From Deltaproteobacteria bacterium (GTDB taxonomy: Bacteria > Desulfobacterota_D > UBA1144 > Nemesobacterales > N074bin48): DNA of 7,688 bases. The translations under genes and the position numbers were made by a program. The notes under the pieces are model-generated. The model saw nothing but the letters and a program-made list of their open reading frames with translations. It was not told the DNA's origin and made no database searches. Location: positions 1 to 7,688 of the forward strand of contig SMWS01000013.1 in NCBI GenBank assembly GCA_004356685.1, read 5' to 3'. How positions within the stretch are numbered: the stretch's first letter is position 1; each line of letters starts with the position of its first letter. This document shows, piece by piece, positions 7,542-7,688 of this stretch.

Positions 7542-7688
7542 CTATTTTTCCAGCTCTTGTTCTACAATATCAGTATATTCCTCGAAATCTATACAGCCAG
7601 AAAGCTCATCTGCTTCAAAAGGTTTTACCTTTATCAACCAGCCCTCACCATAGGGATCTTGGTTTATCAGTTCTGGTGAATCAAGCAA
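7542..7688 (-). CDS. gcvH: Glycine cleavage system H protein, C-terminal 48 residues
   Basis: GcvH carries the lipoyl arm that shuttles the aminomethyl group between GcvP and GcvT. Only the last 48 residues are inside the window; the frame is open to the right edge and ends at TAG (complement of 7542-7544). The visible start LDSPELINQDPYGEGWLIKV closely matches the E. coli H-protein segment DSPELVNSEPYAGGWIFKI, and the acidic helical tail is also typical. Family members are about 125-130 residues long, so the N-terminal part and the lipoylated lysine lie outside. Its position upstream of gcvP on the same strand fits the common gcvT-gcvH-gcvP order, which predicts gcvT just beyond the right edge. 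Confidence 0.95.
   Translation of the reverse strand: MLDSPELINQDPYGEGWLIKVKPFEADELSGCIDFEEYTDIVEQELEK

Noticed and set aside
1..7688. CRISPR array, tRNA/rRNA genes, insertion sequence, phage or defence genes
   Set aside because: Nearly all of the window is explained by five conserved genes; I saw no regularly spaced repeats, terminal inverted repeats with a transposase, or tRNA-like folds.

Overview
The window looks like ordinary chromosomal core genome from an AT-rich (by eye roughly 35% GC) diderm bacterium. A lipoprotein signal, a periplasmic SurA chaperone and a single-chain (fused) glycine decarboxylase point to a Gram-negative. The mfd / parvulin-like lipoprotein / single-parvulin-domain surA order resembles gene orders I associate with Desulfobacterota (former Deltaproteobacteria) and related AT-rich lineages such as Dadabacteria. 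That placement is an inference from gene content and not a firm identification.

Layout: the left 4.5 kb is a rightward, tightly packed operon. It starts inside mfd, the transcription-repair coupling factor, whose 5' end lies off the left edge. Next come a lipoprotein of the SurA/PpiC type and a SurA-like periplasmic chaperone. Each of the two downstream genes has a strong Shine-Dalgarno that overlaps or touches the stop codon of the gene before it. The right 3.1 kb is on the minus strand: the 3' end of gcvH (cut by the right edge), a 108-base gap, then complete gcvP. The two blocks converge with only 24 bases between the surA and gcvP stop codons, and a weak hairpin straddles the surA stop.

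Function: Mfd clears stalled RNA polymerase from DNA lesions and recruits UvrA. The two envelope proteins probably handle outer-membrane protein folding; SurA keeps both active-site histidines of a parvulin domain, while its lipoprotein neighbour has lost both and is probably a non-catalytic chaperone. GcvP and GcvH are the decarboxylating and lipoyl-carrier parts of the glycine cleavage system, which feeds one-carbon units to tetrahydrofolate.

I found no mobile element, CRISPR array, RNA gene, phage gene or clear new system. The points most worth a second look are the degenerate parvulin domain of the lipoprotein and the start region of gcvP, which lacks a convincing ribosome binding site but carries a promoter-like sequence almost abutting the ATG.
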